Shown: positions 16,331 to 25,617, counted from the stretch's first letter. The stretch: DNA of 28,893 nucleotides from Candidatus Tectimicrobiota bacterium (GCA_016190025.1 JACPRG010000146.1:1-28893), one strand, 5' to 3'. The notes: generated by a model from the sequence alone, not told the origin. Numbers and translations: made by a program.

Positions 16331-17392
16331 TTACCCCACCTCGGCCAGCACGTCGTCCGGGTGGCCGTATCTGGAGGCGAACTCCCGGACCTGCGGGTCA
16401 TCGAGAGCCGTCAGCCTCCCCTCCCGGACGAGCGCAACTTCTCCCAGGGTCAAGGTGGGACGCAGGCCGCCTCCGTCCCAGTGCCACTTGCTCGACACCT
16501 TCGCGCCCGGGGCGCCCCATTTTCCCACGGCGGCGTGGAAGGTCCCCGCGTGGCGGTGGGCGATGGTGTCCATCGCCCTCGTCTTGAGCCCCTCCGAGAG
16601 GGGAGCCTTCGGATGGACGCCGATGGCGATCTCGCAAAAGAAGTTCCCGTTCTCGTAGCGGTCCATCCGCTCCTTGAGCCAGCGGGCCTCTTCCCCCCCT
16701 TCCACCTGGACCACCCGCTGGTCTCTGATGGTGAGACGGATGGGCTCCTTCAGGAAACCCTCGAACCCTTCCAGCTGCTCGAAGACCAGCCGGCCGTTCA
16801 CCGGAGGCGCCGGGAGCTCGGCCATCTCCCCGCCCGGGAAGAACTGCCACTTCTTCGGCGGCTCCACGTACTTGAAGCCGTAGCCGTAGGGAATGCGCCC
16901 GGTCAGGTCGGAGCCGAGGCGGTCGGTCAGGCGGAAGACGTCCGTCCCCGCCGAGAGGGACTGCTCCCGGACCTTTTTGTAAAGGGCGAAGAGGAGGTCG
17001 GCGGGAAACCGCGCCCAATCCGAGGCCAGCAGCCCGGGCGTCAGGCTGATGACGGCCGTGTTGCGAAGCCGCGTGGAAAAAAGAAGCGCCGACAGGTCGT
17101 CGTTGTGAATGGTGGCCGCGTTCTCCAGCCGCTGAAGGCTCAGGAGGACGTCGGCCTCCCGCATCGCGGCGAGGACGGGCCGTTGCAGGGGCTCTTTCAG
17201 CCGGTGGATGACAGACCGGGAGGAGAGGAGGATCGCCTCGGCGCCGGCCTCCTCCACCGCCACCCCGAAGGCCTCGACCACGCGCGGATGCGCCTCGCCG
17301 GAGCGGTCGGTCCACAGGATGACCTTCTCGCCCGGCGTGACGCAGGTGTATCCGCGCACGCAGTTCCGGGCGCCCTCCATCAGGTCCCACAT
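16331..17392 (-). CDS. NicX/aminopeptidase-T (M29)-like metalloenzyme
   Basis: The 353-residue protein matches the length of NicX, the Fe(II) 2,5-dihydroxypyridine 5,6-dioxygenase, whose fold derives from M29 aminopeptidases. His260 (IGVHPKAPL), His304 and Asp306 (KWHWDGG) reproduce a His...His-x-Asp ligand set like that recalled for NicX. CEIAIG (Glu254) is an M29-type block. Either ring-opening dioxygenase or peptidase-like activity is possible; the neighbours favour catabolism. The ATG at 17392 follows GGGGGG by about 9 nt. It is the first gene of the minus arm of the cluster, divergent from the hydrolase, with a 299-nt shared control region. Confidence 0.75.
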   Translation of the reverse strand: MWDLMEGARNCVRGYTCVTPGEKVILWTDRSGEAHPRVVEAFGVAVEEAGAEAILLSSRSVIHRLKEPLQRPVLAAMREADVLLSLQRLENAATIHNDDLSALLFSTRLRNTAVISLTPGLLASDWARFPADLLFALYKKVREQSLSAGTDVFRLTDRLGSDLTGRIPYGYGFKYVEPPKKWQFFPGGEMAELPAPPVNGRLVFEQLEGFEGFLKEPIRLTIRDQRVVQVEGGEEARWLKERMDRYENGNFFCEIAIGVHPKAPLSEGLKTRAMDTIAHRHAGTFHAAVGKWGAPGAKVSSKWHWDGGGLRPTLTLGEVALVREGRLTALDDPQVREFASRYGHPDDVLAEVG

Positions 17393-17555
17393 GATCCATG
17401 ACCCCCCTCAAGCGGACGCCTGTACATTATTCCATACCGTCAACCGAAAAAGAATGAGAAATCCGGCAGCGGCCCGGTTTCGGCCGCATCCGCCGCCTGT
17501 CCGGCAGGGATCGGAGGACACGACAGAAGAGGAGCAAGCGCGTTCCCGACGCCGC

Positions 17556-17584
17556 TTCACCCGGCCGGAGAAAGTCCGTATAAT
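17556..17584 (+). promoter_or_regulatory. Promoter of the hydrolase-ThDP enzyme operon
   Basis: A perfect TATAAT (17579-17584) lies 17 nt after TTCACC (17556-17561), giving a leader of about 100 nt before the hydrolase start. The A+T-rich stretch at 17420-17460 probably holds the divergent promoter for the NicX-like gene, but I cannot fix its boxes. Confidence 0.5.
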
Positions 17585-17691
17585 GGGTCGCAGTTTTCCC
17601 AGGAAAGCCAGCCGGCTCCGGCCCTCTGACCCGCCCGGAGCGGGAGATTCGCGCCGCCTCTGATTCGGAAAACGCAGCGGAGGTCGAGAGG

Positions 17692-18810
17692 ATGTTCATG
17701 TACTTTCCCGAGAACCGGAACTGGTCGTCCTACTTCATGCGGCTGGTGGGCGAGGCCCCCCAGGGCGCGGCGGACTTCAACGAGTGTCACCGCGTCAGCC
17801 GGAGGACCCGGGAAGGAAACGAGGAGGACTGGCACACTGAATGGCGCCGGGAGGCGGAGCGGCTGGAGCGCCTCGCGGGCGAGGCCGAGGCCCGGGGCCA
17901 CGCGGTCACCGCCCACGACTTCTATCTCCGCGCCTGCTCCTACTACAGGGCCGCAGAGTTCATGCTCCCGCCCGCCGACGGGCGCAAGTTGCCCACCTAT
18001 CTTCGTGGGACAGATTGCTTCCAGAAAGCCGGCCGGCATTTCCGGCCGCCCCTCGAAGCCGTCCGCGTGCCCTACGAGGACGCGCACCTGCACGGCTACT
18101 TTTTCCCCAGCCGCAGCGGCGGCCCGGGCAGGACCCCGGCCCTGGTCTACTTCGGCGGAGCGGACTCCAACGCCGAGGAGCTGTACTTCCTCGGCACCCA
18201 GGAGGCCCTCAAACGCGGCGTGGCCTGCCTCACGGTCGACGGCCCCGGCCAGGGAGAGACGCTCCGCCTCCTGGGCGTCCCGAGCCGCCCGGACTACGAG
18301 GTGGCGGTCCGGGCGGCGGTCGACTACCTGGCGCGCCGCCCGGAGGTGGACCCGGACCGCATCGGCCTCATCGGCGTCAGCATGGGTGGATATTACGCCC
18401 CGCGCGGCGCGGCCTTCGACCCCCGCGTCCGGGCTTGCGTCGCCTACGGCGCTTGTTTCGACGTCCTCGCCGACCTCTACGACTTCTTCCCGCCCATCCG
18501 GGACCAGATGCAATGGCTGGTCGGGGCCGAAACCCCGGAGGAAGCGCGGAGGAAGCTCGGGGCCTTCACGCTGGAGGGCGTGGCCCGGCGCATCACCTGC
18601 CCTCTCCTCATCGTCCACGGCGAAGAGGACTACATCGTCTCGCCCGAGGCGGCCCAGAAAACCTACGACGCGGCCGGTGGACCGAAAGAGCTGAGGATAT
18701 GGAAGCCCGAGGAGGGAGGCGCGGCCCACTGCAACATGGACAACACCCCCCAGGTCTATCCGTACATCTTCGACTGGCTTGCGGACCGGCTCGGCCAAGG
18801 CGCCGGCTGA
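17692..18810 (+). CDS. Alpha/beta hydrolase of the 2,6-dihydroxypseudooxynicotine hydrolase / FrsA (DUF1100) type
   Basis: The 372-residue protein has a helical N-terminal domain (about 1-120) followed by an alpha/beta-hydrolase core, the architecture of C-C bond hydrolase DHPONH. TVDGPGQGET (181-190) is typical; the nucleophile is Ser230 in GVSMGGYY, the acid probably Asp313 (HGEEDYIV) and the base His346 (AAHCNMDN). DHPONH cleaves a C-C bond in nicotine breakdown; others in the family act on acyl esters. GGAGG lies 8 nt before the ATG. The ThDP enzyme follows after 36 nt. The NicX-like gene is divergent, linking two families known from pyridine catabolism. Confidence 0.85.
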   Translation: MFMYFPENRNWSSYFMRLVGEAPQGAADFNECHRVSRRTREGNEEDWHTEWRREAERLERLAGEAEARGHAVTAHDFYLRACSYYRAAEFMLPPADGRKLPTYLRGTDCFQKAGRHFRPPLEAVRVPYEDAHLHGYFFPSRSGGPGRTPALVYFGGADSNAEELYFLGTQEALKRGVACLTVDGPGQGETLRLLGVPSRPDYEVAVRAAVDYLARRPEVDPDRIGLIGVSMGGYYAPRGAAFDPRVRACVAYGACFDVLADLYDFFPPIRDQMQWLVGAETPEEARRKLGAFTLEGVARRITCPLLIVHGEEDYIVSPEAAQKTYDAAGGPKELRIWKPEEGGAAHCNMDNTPQVYPYIFDWLADRLGQGAG

Positions 18811-18846
18811 GCGCGCAGGAGCCCGGGGGAGAGCGGAGGGCAGATC

Positions 18847-20514
18847 ATGCCGCGCATCACAGGCGGGCGGGCCGTGGTCGAGAGGCTCCTCGCCCACGGG
18901 GTGAGACACGTCTTCGGCCTCCCCGGATCGAGCGTACAGGACGTGCTCGACGCCTTGGTGGACCGCCCCCAGATCGATTTCATCCTGGCCCTTCAGGAGG
19001 GGAGCCTCATTTCCATGGCGGACGGCTACGCCCGCGCCTGCGGCCGGCCGGCCTTCGTCCTTGTGCACATGCTTCCGGGCACGGCCAACCTGGTGGGCGG
19101 GCTTTACAACGCCCGGCGCGACGGCAGCCCCCTCGTCGTGGCCTCGGGCCAGCAGGACACCCGGCTTCTCGGCCGCGGCGCCTTCACCGATACCTCCGAC
19201 ATGGTGGAGGTGGTCAGGCAGTTCACCAAGTGGGCGTGGGAGGTTCCGCGCGCCGACCGCATGGCCGAGGCCGTGGACCGGGCCCTGTACATCGCCATGA
19301 CCCCGCCGCGGGGCCCGGTGTACCTGGCACTCCCGAAGGACCTGCTCCACGAAGAAGCTGAGATCCCGCTGCCCGTCGTCCACCCGCCGCCCGCCGCCTT
19401 CGGCCCCGACCCGGAGGCCGCCGACCGCGCCGCCGCCGCCCTCCTCGCGGCCGAGCGGCCCCTCATCGTGTGCGGCAGCGGCGTCTTCACGGCCCGCGCT
19501 GTGGAGGACCTGGTCGAGCTGGCCGACCTGTTGGCGGCGCCCGTCGTCTCGGAGCCCTGGAACGCCTTTTTGAGCTTCCCGACCGCCCACCCGCTCTCCT
19601 TCGGCCGGTTCTCCGCCGAGTCCCCCCTCTACCGCCGGGCCGATGTCCTCCTGGGCGTGGGAGCCCGCCTCTTCATGGAGGCCGACTTCGCCCACGGCAT
19701 CCCCCGGCCGCCGGGGGCCCGCCTGATTCAATGCCACGAGGACGCCACCGAGCTCGGCAAGACGCACCCCGTGGACATCGCCCTGCTTTGCGACGCCAGA
19801 AGCGGGCTCCGGGCGCTCCTCGCGCGCCTGCGGAGCCGTGTCGCGGACGCGGAGCGGCGGGACCACCTGGCCAAGGAGCAGGAAAGCCGCCGGGCCGAGA
19901 TGGGCGAGCTGCGGCGCGAGGGCGGTAGCCGCCCCGTCAAGCCCTGGCGCCTGGTTCAGGAGATCGACGCGGTCAAAGGGTCCGACGGTGTCGTGGTGGA
20001 CGACAGCATCACCGGGCGCGGTTACCTGGAGACTCTGCTCACCTTCGAGCGGCCGGCCTTCTTCTCGGTGTCGAGCGGGTGCATCGGATGGGGGCTGCCG
20101 GCGGCCCTCGGCGTGCAACTGGCCTGGCCCGACCGGAGGGTGTTCGCCTGCTGCGGCGACGGGAGCCTCGTGATGAGCGTCCAGGCCCTCTGGACAGCCG
20201 CCCGCTACCGGCTGCCCGTGGTCGCCGTCGTTTTCAACAACCGGGGCTACGTCTCGGTCAAGGCCCCGCTCCACTGGCTCGAGGGCCGCGCGGCGAAGAC
20301 GGGGACGTACTTCGGCGTTGACCTGACCCCGCCCGATCTCGACTTCATCCAGCTGGCGAAGGGCTTCGGCGTCGCCGGCCGGAGGGTCGAGGACCCCGAG
20401 GAGATCCGGTCGGCGCTCGAAGAGGCCCTCGCGGCCGGCGAACCGAGGCTGGTCGAGGTCCTCACCGACCCCCGCGAGACGGGCTACGGCCTGCCGCCGC
20501 TGCCCGCCCGTTAG
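18847..20514 (+). CDS. ThDP-dependent decarboxylase/ligase, benzoylformate decarboxylase-like
   Basis: The 555-residue protein has the three-domain acetolactate synthase/pyruvate decarboxylase layout. Glu51 (LQEGSLISMADGYA) activates the ThDP ring. The diphosphate/Mg motif runs from GDGS (437-440) to NN (464-465). His74 (FVLVHMLPGTANL) and the GLPGSS segment match the active-site His70 and Ser26 of benzoylformate decarboxylase. A 2-oxo acid decarboxylase or carboligase is expected; true acetolactate synthase is less likely because ilv genes are absent and these residues differ. GGAGGG lies 6 nt before the ATG. It is the second gene of the plus arm. Confidence 0.88.
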   Translation: MPRITGGRAVVERLLAHGVRHVFGLPGSSVQDVLDALVDRPQIDFILALQEGSLISMADGYARACGRPAFVLVHMLPGTANLVGGLYNARRDGSPLVVASGQQDTRLLGRGAFTDTSDMVEVVRQFTKWAWEVPRADRMAEAVDRALYIAMTPPRGPVYLALPKDLLHEEAEIPLPVVHPPPAAFGPDPEAADRAAAALLAAERPLIVCGSGVFTARAVEDLVELADLLAAPVVSEPWNAFLSFPTAHPLSFGRFSAESPLYRRADVLLGVGARLFMEADFAHGIPRPPGARLIQCHEDATELGKTHPVDIALLCDARSGLRALLARLRSRVADAERRDHLAKEQESRRAEMGELRREGGSRPVKPWRLVQEIDAVKGSDGVVVDDSITGRGYLETLLTFERPAFFSVSSGCIGWGLPAALGVQLAWPDRRVFACCGDGSLVMSVQALWTAARYRLPVVAVVFNNRGYVSVKAPLHWLEGRAAKTGTYFGVDLTPPDLDFIQLAKGFGVAGRRVEDPEEIRSALEEALAAGEPRLVEVLTDPRETGYGLPPLPAR

Positions 20515-20712
20515 TGCTCGGTTGCAAAGATTCGCGTCACAGGATTGCCTTTGATGGAGCGGGTCTTCCTGAGGCCGCTGGGCTATGAGGTCCTGCGGCA
20601 GGTGCTCCTGACCGTCTTGGGGAGGGGGCACGCCCCCTGAGACCGGCCCCTCCACCCCCGCTCGTTCCCTCTCATTCCGCACATCGGGTCCCTCTGTTCC
20701 CGCCAACGATAA

Positions 20713-20752
20713 GAAAAAAGCCCTTAAGCAGCGTTTTTCAGCGGCCTGCTAA
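20713..20752 (-). terminator. Intrinsic terminator of the YyaL-like gene
   Basis: On the minus strand TTAGCAG pairs with CTGCTTAA (one bulge), followed by GGGC and TTTTTTC. The 5' arm includes the gene's TAG stop. The rest of 20515-20712 shows nothing I can name. Confidence 0.55.
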
Positions 20753-22815
20753 GCGTTCAGGAGCTTCGCAAAAGCGTCGAGGTCGGAGGTCGGGGACTGG
20801 CAGGCGTAGTTCTGGCAGACGTACACCGTGACTTTCCCATCGACCTGGCTCTTTCCAGCCAGCAGGGGGACCTCCCGGCCCGCCGCCCCGGCGTCCGCCG
20901 AGGGGTCCAGGAGCGCCAGGACCTTGTTGGGCAAATACCGCCGGTGGACCTCCCGCAGGAACTTGCGGGTCTCCCCGGAGCCGGGCGGCCCGAGGACGGC
21001 GATCTCCTTCGGGGCGTCCAGGTAGAAATCCAGCGCCGCGAAAAACCGGGCGAACCCCGATGGCAGACTCTCCATCATCGTCCGGAAGACCCGCAGCAGC
21101 TCCACGCCCTTCTTTCTGAACTCCTCCTCGCCGGTCAGGACGCCGAGACGCAGGAGAACCTCGGCCGCCACGGCGTTGCCCGAGGGAATGGCGCCGTCGA
21201 ACCCGGACCGCGCGCGGGTGAGGAGCGGCTCGTGGTTTTTCCCGGTGAAGAAAAACCCTCCGTCCTCTTCGTCCCAGAAATACTCCAGGAGGACCCCCGT
21301 CAGCCGCCTCGCCTCCCGCAGCCACCGCAGATCGAAGGTCGTCTCATACAGGCCGAGGAGTCCCGCCGCCAGGAAGGCGTAGTCGTCCAGATAGGCGTTC
21401 AGCTTGCTCCGCCCGTTTCGGTGGGTGCGCAAGAGCAGCCCGTCCCGGCTCATCTCGGCGAGCACGAACCCGGCCGCACGCTCGGCGGCCCGGACGTAGC
21501 GCGGGTCGTCCAGGACCTGCGCCCCCGCGCACAGGGCGGCGATCATCAGGCCGTTCCAGCTGGTCAGGACCTTGTCGTCCAGGCCGGGCTTCGCGCGGCG
21601 CTCCCGGGCCTCGAACATCTTGCCCTTGGCCTCCGCGAGCGCGGCCTTCGCCTCCCCGGCGCTCATCCCCAGCTCCCGGGCGACCTCTTCCAAGGGCCGC
21701 GCCACGTGAAGGGCGCTCATCCCGTGCTCGAAGTTCCCGGCCTCGGTGACGCCGTAGTAGCGGCAGAAGAGGTCCGCCCCGTCGCCCAGGACCTCCCGGA
21801 CCTCCGCGGGACGCCACACGAAGAACTTGCCCTCCACCCCCTCGCTGTCGGCGTCCCGGGTGGAGTAGAAGGGCCCGCGGGGGTCCTGCATCTCCCGGAG
21901 GACGTAGTCCAGCGTCTCCCGCGCCGCCTCGGCGTAGAACTCCTCGCCGGTGGCCTGAAAGGCCTCCAGGTACACGGGCGGCAGGAGGGCGTTGTCGTAG
22001 AGCATCTTCTCGAAGTGGGGGATCAGCCACCGCTCGTCCGTCGAGTACCGGTGGAAGCCCCCGCCGAGGTGGTCGTACATGCCTCCCCGGGCCATGTGCG
22101 CCAGCGTCTTCTCGACCATGTGCAACAGGGGCGCCTGTTTCGTCTTTCGCCAGACCCGCAGGAGCAGCGAGAGGCTCATGCTGGGCGGGAACTTGGGGGC
22201 CGCGCCGAACCCGCCGCAGCGCTCGTCGAACCGTTCCTCGAGCTCCCGGACCGCCGCCGAGAGGAGGTCTTCCGTCAGGAGGTCCGAGGACGGGCGGACC
22301 TGGGCGAGGGCCTGGAGGTTTCGGGTGATCTGCGCCGTGCTCCGCTCGACCTCATCCCGGCGGTTCCGGTAGACCTCGCTCAAGGCCGCCAGGACCCTCT
22401 TGAAGCCCGGCCGGCCGTGCCGGTCCTCGGGGGGGAAATACGTCCCGCCGTAAAAAGGTTCGAGATCGGGCGTCAGGAAGACCGTCATGGGCCATCCCCC
22501 GGCGCCGGTCATCATCTGGACGGCGTGCATGTAAATGTCGTCCAGGTCGGGGCGCTCCTCCCGGTCCACCTTGACGTTGACGAAGTGCTCGTTCATGAGG
22601 GCCGCGATCTCCTCGTCCTCGAAAGACTCGCGCTCCATGACGTGGCACCAGTGGCAGGCCGAGTAGCCGACGCTGAGGAGGATGGGCTTATCCTCCCGGC
22701 GCGCGCGCTCGATGGCCTCCTCGCCCCAGGGATACCAGTCCACCGGGTTGTGGGCGTGCTGGAGGAGATACGGGCTCGTCTCGCCGATGAGGCGGTTGGT
22801 GCGCTTGTGATTCAT
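20749..22815 (-). CDS. YyaL/SPATA20-like thioredoxin-fold and (alpha/alpha)6-barrel protein (DUF255)
   Basis: The 688-residue protein matches the family's full length. The N-terminus has [21 protein letters not shown] and the CHWCHVM redox-type motif (Cys54, Cys57) in a thioredoxin fold, followed by [25 protein letters not shown] and GGTYFPP. The remainder is an alpha/alpha-barrel like that of glycosidases and N-acylglucosamine epimerases, with [10 protein letters not shown] and [12 protein letters not shown]. The reaction is not established. It is convergent with the ThDP gene and shares no obvious operon. A predicted promoter lies about 140 nt upstream, and three palindromic repeats lie in the leader. 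Confidence 0.92.
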   Translation of the reverse strand: MNHKRTNRLIGETSPYLLQHAHNPVDWYPWGEEAIERARREDKPILLSVGYSACHWCHVMERESFEDEEIAALMNEHFVNVKVDREERPDLDDIYMHAVQMMTGAGGWPMTVFLTPDLEPFYGGTYFPPEDRHGRPGFKRVLAALSEVYRNRRDEVERSTAQITRNLQALAQVRPSSDLLTEDLLSAAVRELEERFDERCGGFGAAPKFPPSMSLSLLLRVWRKTKQAPLLHMVEKTLAHMARGGMYDHLGGGFHRYSTDERWLIPHFEKMLYDNALLPPVYLEAFQATGEEFYAEAARETLDYVLREMQDPRGPFYSTRDADSEGVEGKFFVWRPAEVREVLGDGADLFCRYYGVTEAGNFEHGMSALHVARPLEEVARELGMSAGEAKAALAEAKGKMFEARERRAKPGLDDKVLTSWNGLMIAALCAGAQVLDDPRYVRAAERAAGFVLAEMSRDGLLLRTHRNGRSKLNAYLDDYAFLAAGLLGLYETTFDLRWLREARRLTGVLLEYFWDEEDGGFFFTGKNHEPLLTRARSGFDGAIPSGNAVAAEVLLRLGVLTGEEEFRKKGVELLRVFRTMMESLPSGFARFFAALDFYLDAPKEIAVLGPPGSGETRKFLREVHRRYLPNKVLALLDPSADAGAAGREVPLLAGKSQVDGKVTVYVCQNYACQSPTSDLDAFAKLLNA

Positions 22816-22833
22816 GGGGAAGCTCCGGCCGCA

Positions 22834-22910
22834 GAGGTCTCGGACCTCAAGAGGTTACGGACCCCTAGAGGAGAAACCGTCGGGATTTCGCGGAGGTCAC
22901 AGACCTCAAG
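22834..22910. repeat. Three palindromic repeat copies in the YyaL-like gene leader
   Basis: Cores at 22834-22848 (GAGGTCTCGGACCTC), 22851-22865 (GAGGTTACGGACCCC) and 22893-22907 (GAGGTCACAGACCTC). The first two start exactly 17 nt apart. All lie between the predicted promoter and the start codon. Confidence 0.85.
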
Positions 22911-22951
22911 GGGGCTTCGGCGGGACTTCCCCCCCAATGGCCCCTCTTTTT

Positions 22952-22979
22952 ATGTTATCGCGGAAACCGGATTTGTCGA
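22952..22979 (-). promoter_or_regulatory. Predicted promoter of the YyaL-like gene
   Basis: Minus-strand TCGACA (22974-22979), 16-nt spacer, TAACAT (22952-22957). This gives a leader of about 130 nt that includes three repeats. Confidence 0.4.
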
Positions 22980-23029
22980 ACGGGCGAGGGAAAAGGAGGG
23001 ATAAACCCCAGGGCCGGTGCCACTGGCAG

Positions 23030-23047
23030 CTTGAGGTCTGTGACCTC
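23030..23047. repeat. Palindromic repeat copy between YyaL-like and nuclease genes
   Basis: CTTGAGGTCTGTGACCTC, with a perfect core at 23033-23047. It is upstream of the YyaL promoter and downstream of the nuclease gene. Confidence 0.85.
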
Positions 23048-23050
23048 TTG

Positions 23051-23132
23051 TCCGCCCGTGCCGTTTTTTCCAAGGATGGCAGCCAATGTGGAGGTACGGG
23101 CGGATTTTGTAGGGGCGCAGCTTGCTGCGCCC
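23051..23132. repeat. Inverted repeat plus REP-like hairpin (TTGTAGGGGCG copy 2)
   Basis: TCCGCCCGT (23051-23059) is inverted as ACGGGCGGA (23095-23103). Next comes TTGTAGGGGCGCAGC with complementary GCTGCGCCC (23107-23132). The second part shares TTGTAGGGGCG with the element at 12651-12677. No gene is visible in 22816-23200. Confidence 0.6.
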
Positions 23133-23200
23133 GGCCCGCCCCTGGCACCCCCTGCGCGTAGGGTGCAAGCATCCGTCGGCTCATACTCTTATATGATCGA

Positions 23201-24496
23201 TCACTTGTCTTTTGATTTCACGCCATCCCCCGGCAGTTGGCAATGCCGAGCGATTTTTCTCAGAATGGAATGATCTTCGCCATATCTGCATAGCGCATCG
23301 CATTCCTTACATAGATCATCGAAAGAAATGAAGGCAAGAGGAACGTCAGCCAGATCGTCGCGGAAGGCCGGGCGGGCCAGTTGCGCCATGACTTCTCTCT
23401 CTCGACTAGCGGGGGCAACCAGGTAAACGCTACAGTCGCAGCCCGGAATCGAGCGTGCGAGGTCTTCAAGTCGGAGTATCCCTGAATAGATCGAAGTGCT
23501 TTTCTCTATCTCGAACGCGCTCACAATTTCAGCTGCGCCCGGCTTCAACCAGATCACATCTATCAGACCCACCGTCTCCACCACTTCAGACGGCCAACTC
23601 ATCGGCGGGAGTTGTGGTGTGGTAAGCATGGCGAAAGCCTGACCGCCGTAAGAGCGGTGATGATCATTGCGCGCCACATATACCTCGTATCCAAGGGCGC
23701 GACCGACCTTGATAAGCAGATACTGAATCCGTGTATGCTCAGACTCCGCTTTCTGCTCATCCAAAATGTCGCCGTGCCGTTTTTTAGCGTCCTTCTCCGC
23801 TCTGGTTTTTTCTACCGCAAGGACGGTCTCTACGTTGCCCGGGACCAATAACCTCCCGGAACCGATCTCGAACAGCAGGCCGGCGAACGCGCCGAGGTCC
23901 TTGGAAAGGTGATTCCGCATCTCGGCGTTAGTCCGGACAATCACCTCGCGCATTTCCAAATAGCTCTCCCACGAGCCGAGTTTCTTCTTGTCTCCAAATA
24001 ATGCGTTGAAACCATTGACTATCGCGGTATTGAACGGCGGAATAATTGTCGGGTGCAAAAAATAGACAATACTGGCCACCGCTGGTCCAAGGCCCTTAAT
24101 CTTGGCAGCGGCAAGTCGACTCATTTCAGTCAATACCTGCGCCTCATGTGTAGCGGTGAGACAAGTCGAGAGAAACGCGCCAAATTTCCGCTTGTTGACG
24201 TCATCTTCGTAGATGTCCGGGATGCGAAGCTTGGGTTTCCAGAAAAAAGGATGGGCCGCACCCTCAAAGACTTGTTTCTGCTCGGTAATCGCGGTCAGCA
24301 CCACTTCGAGGGGAGAGCCTTTGAAATCATTTCCGAAAGTGCCGGCTGCAATGCTATCCACAACGTCGCGCACGCCACGACGAATCGCCCGGAAGGCTTT
24401 CAGACGTTCTTCGCCGCTCACGAACCAAGTGTTGTACACAGATTCCGGATCGGACTTGTAACGGCCAATCAGATCGGTCAAACCTGTTATTTCCAT
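23201..24496 (-). CDS. Putative HhH plus PD-(D/E)XK nuclease-like protein, probably acquired
   Basis: I cannot assign this 431-residue protein to a named family. Residues 130-165 read KIKGLGPAVASIVYFLHP and then PPFNTAIV, which resembles the helix-hairpin-helix and following segment of DNA glycosylases, but without the catalytic Asp. Residues 221-255 are charged and probably helical. Residues 254-392 resemble a PD-(D/E)XK core: GYEVYVARND, then Asp313 in LIDVIW, Glu329-x-Glu331-Lys332 in FEIEKST, and strands SVYLVAP and AFISF. The E-x-E-K form recalls BamHI-type sites. AGGTGAT lies 8 nt before the ATG. Its G+C is visibly lower than in the flanking genes, and repeats lie downstream, which suggests transfer. 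A DNA-cleaving defence or repair role is inferred. Confidence 0.6.
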   Translation of the reverse strand: MEITGLTDLIGRYKSDPESVYNTWFVSGEERLKAFRAIRRGVRDVVDSIAAGTFGNDFKGSPLEVVLTAITEQKQVFEGAAHPFFWKPKLRIPDIYEDDVNKRKFGAFLSTCLTATHEAQVLTEMSRLAAAKIKGLGPAVASIVYFLHPTIIPPFNTAIVNGFNALFGDKKKLGSWESYLEMREVIVRTNAEMRNHLSKDLGAFAGLLFEIGSGRLLVPGNVETVLAVEKTRAEKDAKKRHGDILDEQKAESEHTRIQYLLIKVGRALGYEVYVARNDHHRSYGGQAFAMLTTPQLPPMSWPSEVVETVGLIDVIWLKPGAAEIVSAFEIEKSTSIYSGILRLEDLARSIPGCDCSVYLVAPASREREVMAQLARPAFRDDLADVPLAFISFDDLCKECDALCRYGEDHSILRKIARHCQLPGDGVKSKDK

Positions 24497-24636
24497 TGCA
24501 TATCACCTTTCGGAAGGCCGCCCGGCGGCCCTTCGCCCCGCCCCAGCGAGTATAACCCCGGGCGGCCCGGCCGCAAAGGCTGGAGGAATCTCGCGACTTT
24601 CTCCGCCCCACAAGGGCGGACGGCGCTCGGAAGACC

Positions 24637-25617
24637 TCAGGCGTGCAGCTCGACCACGTCCTCGTCGCGCAGGACGTAGTCCCGCGTCACCTTCTGGCCG
24701 TCGAACTTGGCGGACCCCCAGATCCGGGCGTAGTGGAGAGAGCGGCGCAGGTCCTTGTGGATGGCCCCCGCGAAGTCGTCCACGGTGCTGCCCTCCGGGA
24801 GAACGACGGGGTCTTCCCGATCGGGCTTCTTTCCCGGCGTCTTGGTGTAGACCCGGCAGATCCGCAGGAGGGAGAAGACCTTGGGCTTCAGGTCCTCCAG
24901 GCCCTCGCCGCTCGCGGCGGAGACCCCGTGGACGGGAAATCGGCCCCGGTACGCCTCCTCCACGACCCGGAGATTCTCCGCCGCCCCCGGCGCGTCGAGC
25001 TTGTTGGCCAGGGCCAGGACCGGCTTGAAGACCTTTCCGAACTCGGCCTCCTCTTCCGCCCCCGCGGGATAGACCTTCCAGCCCCCCAGAACGGCCAGCG
25101 CGCTCTCGATCTCCCCCAGGGGGTCCTCGGCCAGGCTCGCCACCAGGAGGAGGGCGTCCGCCGCCCTCAGGACGTTGGGCAGCCAAGACCGCGCGGCGTC
25201 GTAGTTGACCGGCGGGGCGTCGATGAGCTGGACCTGGATGTTCTGAAACGGCATCATGCCCGGAGTGGGCAGGAGCGTGGTGAAGGGATACGCGCCCACC
25301 TCCGGCGCGGCGCGGGTCAGGCGCCGGAGGAGACTCGACTTGCCGGCGTTGGGCATCCCGACGAGAGCCGCCTGAGCGGCGCCTTCCCTCGGGATGGCGA
25401 CGCCGGCCCCCTTGCGCGCGGTCGCCGTCCGCCGCTGGGACTCCTCCCGGAGCTGGGAGAGCTTCCTGCGGAGCTGGCCGATGAGCTTGTCGGTCCCCTT
25501 GTGGTGGGGGATGACGCGCAGCATCTCCTGGAGGGCCTCGATCTTCTCCGGCAGGGCGGAGGCCGCGCGGTACGCCGCCTCGGCCTTCTGGTATTCCGGT
25601 GGCAGGTTGGCCGGCAT
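24637..25617 (-). CDS. DRG/Obg-type GTPase with C-terminal TGS domain
   Basis: The 326-residue protein has an N-terminal helical segment (1-80), a G domain and a TGS domain (about 253-326). G-motifs are GMPNAGKS (87-94), PFTT (111-114), DAPP (133-136, usually DTPG or DxxG), NKLD (205-208) and SAASG (233-237). The TGS part includes VLPEGSTVDDFAGAIHKDLRRSL and ends DEDVVELHA. This layout is that of DRG proteins, common in archaea and eukaryotes and seen in some bacteria, acting with ribosomes. The G3 motif lacks the usual Gly, so hydrolysis might be slow. It is divergent from nagZ with a 113-nt gap. Confidence 0.9.
   Translation of the reverse strand: MPANLPPEYQKAEAAYRAASALPEKIEALQEMLRVIPHHKGTDKLIGQLRRKLSQLREESQRRTATARKGAGVAIPREGAAQAALVGMPNAGKSSLLRRLTRAAPEVGAYPFTTLLPTPGMMPFQNIQVQLIDAPPVNYDAARSWLPNVLRAADALLLVASLAEDPLGEIESALAVLGGWKVYPAGAEEEAEFGKVFKPVLALANKLDAPGAAENLRVVEEAYRGRFPVHGVSAASGEGLEDLKPKVFSLLRICRVYTKTPGKKPDREDPVVLPEGSTVDDFAGAIHKDLRRSLHYARIWGSAKFDGQKVTRDYVLRDEDVVELHA

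Noticed and set aside
15407..17401. Open frame of 664 codons on the plus strand
   Set aside because: It lies antisense to the binding protein and the NicX-like gene; no domain is recognisable.
18847..20514. Acetolactate synthase (ilvB/ilvI) call for the ThDP enzyme
   Set aside because: There is no small subunit or ilv gene nearby, and the His74 and GLPGSS segments fit benzoylformate decarboxylase-like enzymes better.
17557..20706. Open frame of 1049 codons on the minus strand
   Set aside because: It is antisense to two well-supported genes (hydrolase and ThDP enzyme), has Arg/Gly/Ala-rich low-complexity sequence and matches no family. High G+C makes such open antisense frames common.
20944..23004. 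Open frame of 686 codons on the plus strand
   Set aside because: It lies antisense to the YyaL-like gene and runs through the repeats at its end.
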